A DNA stretch of 6,894 nt from Bacteroidota bacterium (GTDB lineage Bacteria; Bacteroidota; Bacteroidia; Bacteroidales; WCHB1-69), in contig JAEWNB010000103.1 of NCBI GenBank assembly GCA_023392945.1, forward strand, positions 1 to 6,894, written 5' to 3'. Positions 6,281 through 6,894 of the stretch are shown piece by piece; positions within the stretch are counted from its first letter, which is position 1; the number at the start of each line of letters is the position of its first letter. A model generated the notes under the pieces. The model was not told the DNA's origin and ran no database searches. It worked only from the letters and a program-made list of their open reading frames with translations. The position numbers were made by a program, and so were the translations under genes.

Positions 6281-6894
6281 TCATAAATCTGCCCGTTTTT
6301 TACCGACTCCTTCATCAACCCGAAAGGATTCGGGAGGGGTGAGCAGTTGTTCCGGATTTTGCAAAATTTTATTGAGTGAACGCATAGAAGAGGCATAGTA
6401 AAAACCATCGCAAACGCGTTCATCGAGAACAAATTTCAACAGAATACTTTTTTGCGCCACGACACTTCCCTCCTGGTCCAATAAATTTTCCCTACTTTTT
6501 TTGCCCATAGCCACGAACATACTGCAGGTTCCAAATTCATACAAATGGTGATAAATTGATTCAACCCCAATGGAGCCGATATTAGTGAGAAAAATACTGC
6601 AATGCCACGGACTAACCTTATTAATCAACCTTGGCATAATCCCCACTTTGTCCATCCAAAGCAAAGAAAAAACGGTAAAGCGCAACAAGAAATCGGGTAA
6701 TTTTCCGATAATGGCAGCCACCACATCCGAGCCGTTTTTTTGACCCACTTGTTGATTGGCATTTTGTTCATCCCTAATTTTCCTGACAACATCCTGTAAA
6801 GTGTCGGTCAGCATAAAGTTAGGCTTAATAAGCGTTTCTTCCCCCTCGTCAGATAAAGAGCGTTTGACTGCAATAGAGATATTCAAATGGTTTC
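6281..6894 (-). CDS. Divergent 2-oxoacid dehydrogenase acyltransferase (E2 catalytic) family protein, 3' part
   Basis: The frame is open to the window end, with codons for N-H upstream of the TTG at 6886, so the start lies beyond the window. At least 203 residues are visible. They resemble the C-terminal acyltransferase fold shared by E2 subunits and chloramphenicol acetyltransferase. NISIAVKRSLSDEGEET matches the core strand region. SIFLTNIGSIGVESIYHHLYEFGT corresponds to the 'NLG..G' block, SMFVAMGKK to the 'vG' strand, and DERVCDGFYYASS to the DHRxxDG active-site block. The residue at the catalytic His position is Glu (6419-6421), while the Asp-Gly is kept. In my recollection, free-standing Bacteroidetes relatives annotated as E2-like vary at this position, so this may be a lineage trait rather than a mutation. 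No lipoyl or E1-binding domain is visible in this part. The tail after PPESF is polar and poorly conserved. It may be an acyltransferase for another substrate or a non-catalytic relative. Confidence 0.75.
   Translation of the reverse strand, partial: NHLNISIAVKRSLSDEGEETLIKPNFMLTDTLQDVVRKIRDEQNANQQVGQKNGSDVVAAIIGKLPDFLLRFTVFSLLWMDKVGIMPRLINKVSPWHCSIFLTNIGSIGVESIYHHLYEFGTCSMFVAMGKKSRENLLDQEGSVVAQKSILLKFVLDERVCDGFYYASSMRSLNKILQNPEQLLTPPESFRVDEGVGKKRADL

Overview
The window reads as chromosomal DNA of a Bacteroidota bacterium, most likely of the Bacteroidales. The evidence is a secreted protein with a type IX secretion (T9SS) C-terminal sorting tail, several TAnnTTTG-type -7 promoter boxes in front of genes, AT-rich gene starts without clear Shine-Dalgarno sequences, and AT-rich base composition overall. 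There is no transposase, integrase, phage gene, CRISPR array or rRNA gene.

Layout: (1) Bases 1-381 hold the 3' part of msrA (peptide methionine sulfoxide reductase A), cut by the window edge. (2) Bases 528-614 hold a tRNA-Ser(CGA) gene with its own promoter-like box, followed by a long inverted repeat (636-669). The repeat also lies just beyond the 3' end of the leftward genes that follow. (3) Bases 686-2887 on the minus strand are a probable two-gene unit. The first gene encodes an AlbA_2/GHKL-ATPase-like/winged-helix regulator, whose linker is made of six 12-bp tandem repeats. Twenty-one bases downstream is a small exported protein of unknown function. (4) A 263-bp AT-rich divergent promoter region follows. 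(5) Bases 3151-4899 (+) encode a T9SS-exported surface or secreted protein with a jelly-roll-like region, a PKD domain and the sorting tail. (6) Bases 4911-5095 are a strikingly GC-rich (about 67%) and highly foldable intergenic element, lying between two converging genes. (7) Bases 5118-6152 (-) encode an exported MORN/YwqK-type repeat protein. (8) Bases 6281-6894 (-) hold the 3' part of a divergent member of the 2-oxoacid dehydrogenase acyltransferase (E2 catalytic domain) family. In that protein the usual active-site His is Glu.

The genes do not form one evident pathway. Methionine sulfoxide repair, a tRNA, a transcription-regulator-like unit and cell-envelope/secreted proteins sit side by side, as is usual in a Bacteroidales core chromosome. 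The clearest unexplained item is the GC-rich structured element at 4911-5095. I found no convincing new multi-gene system. No stretch longer than 300 bases is without a gene.
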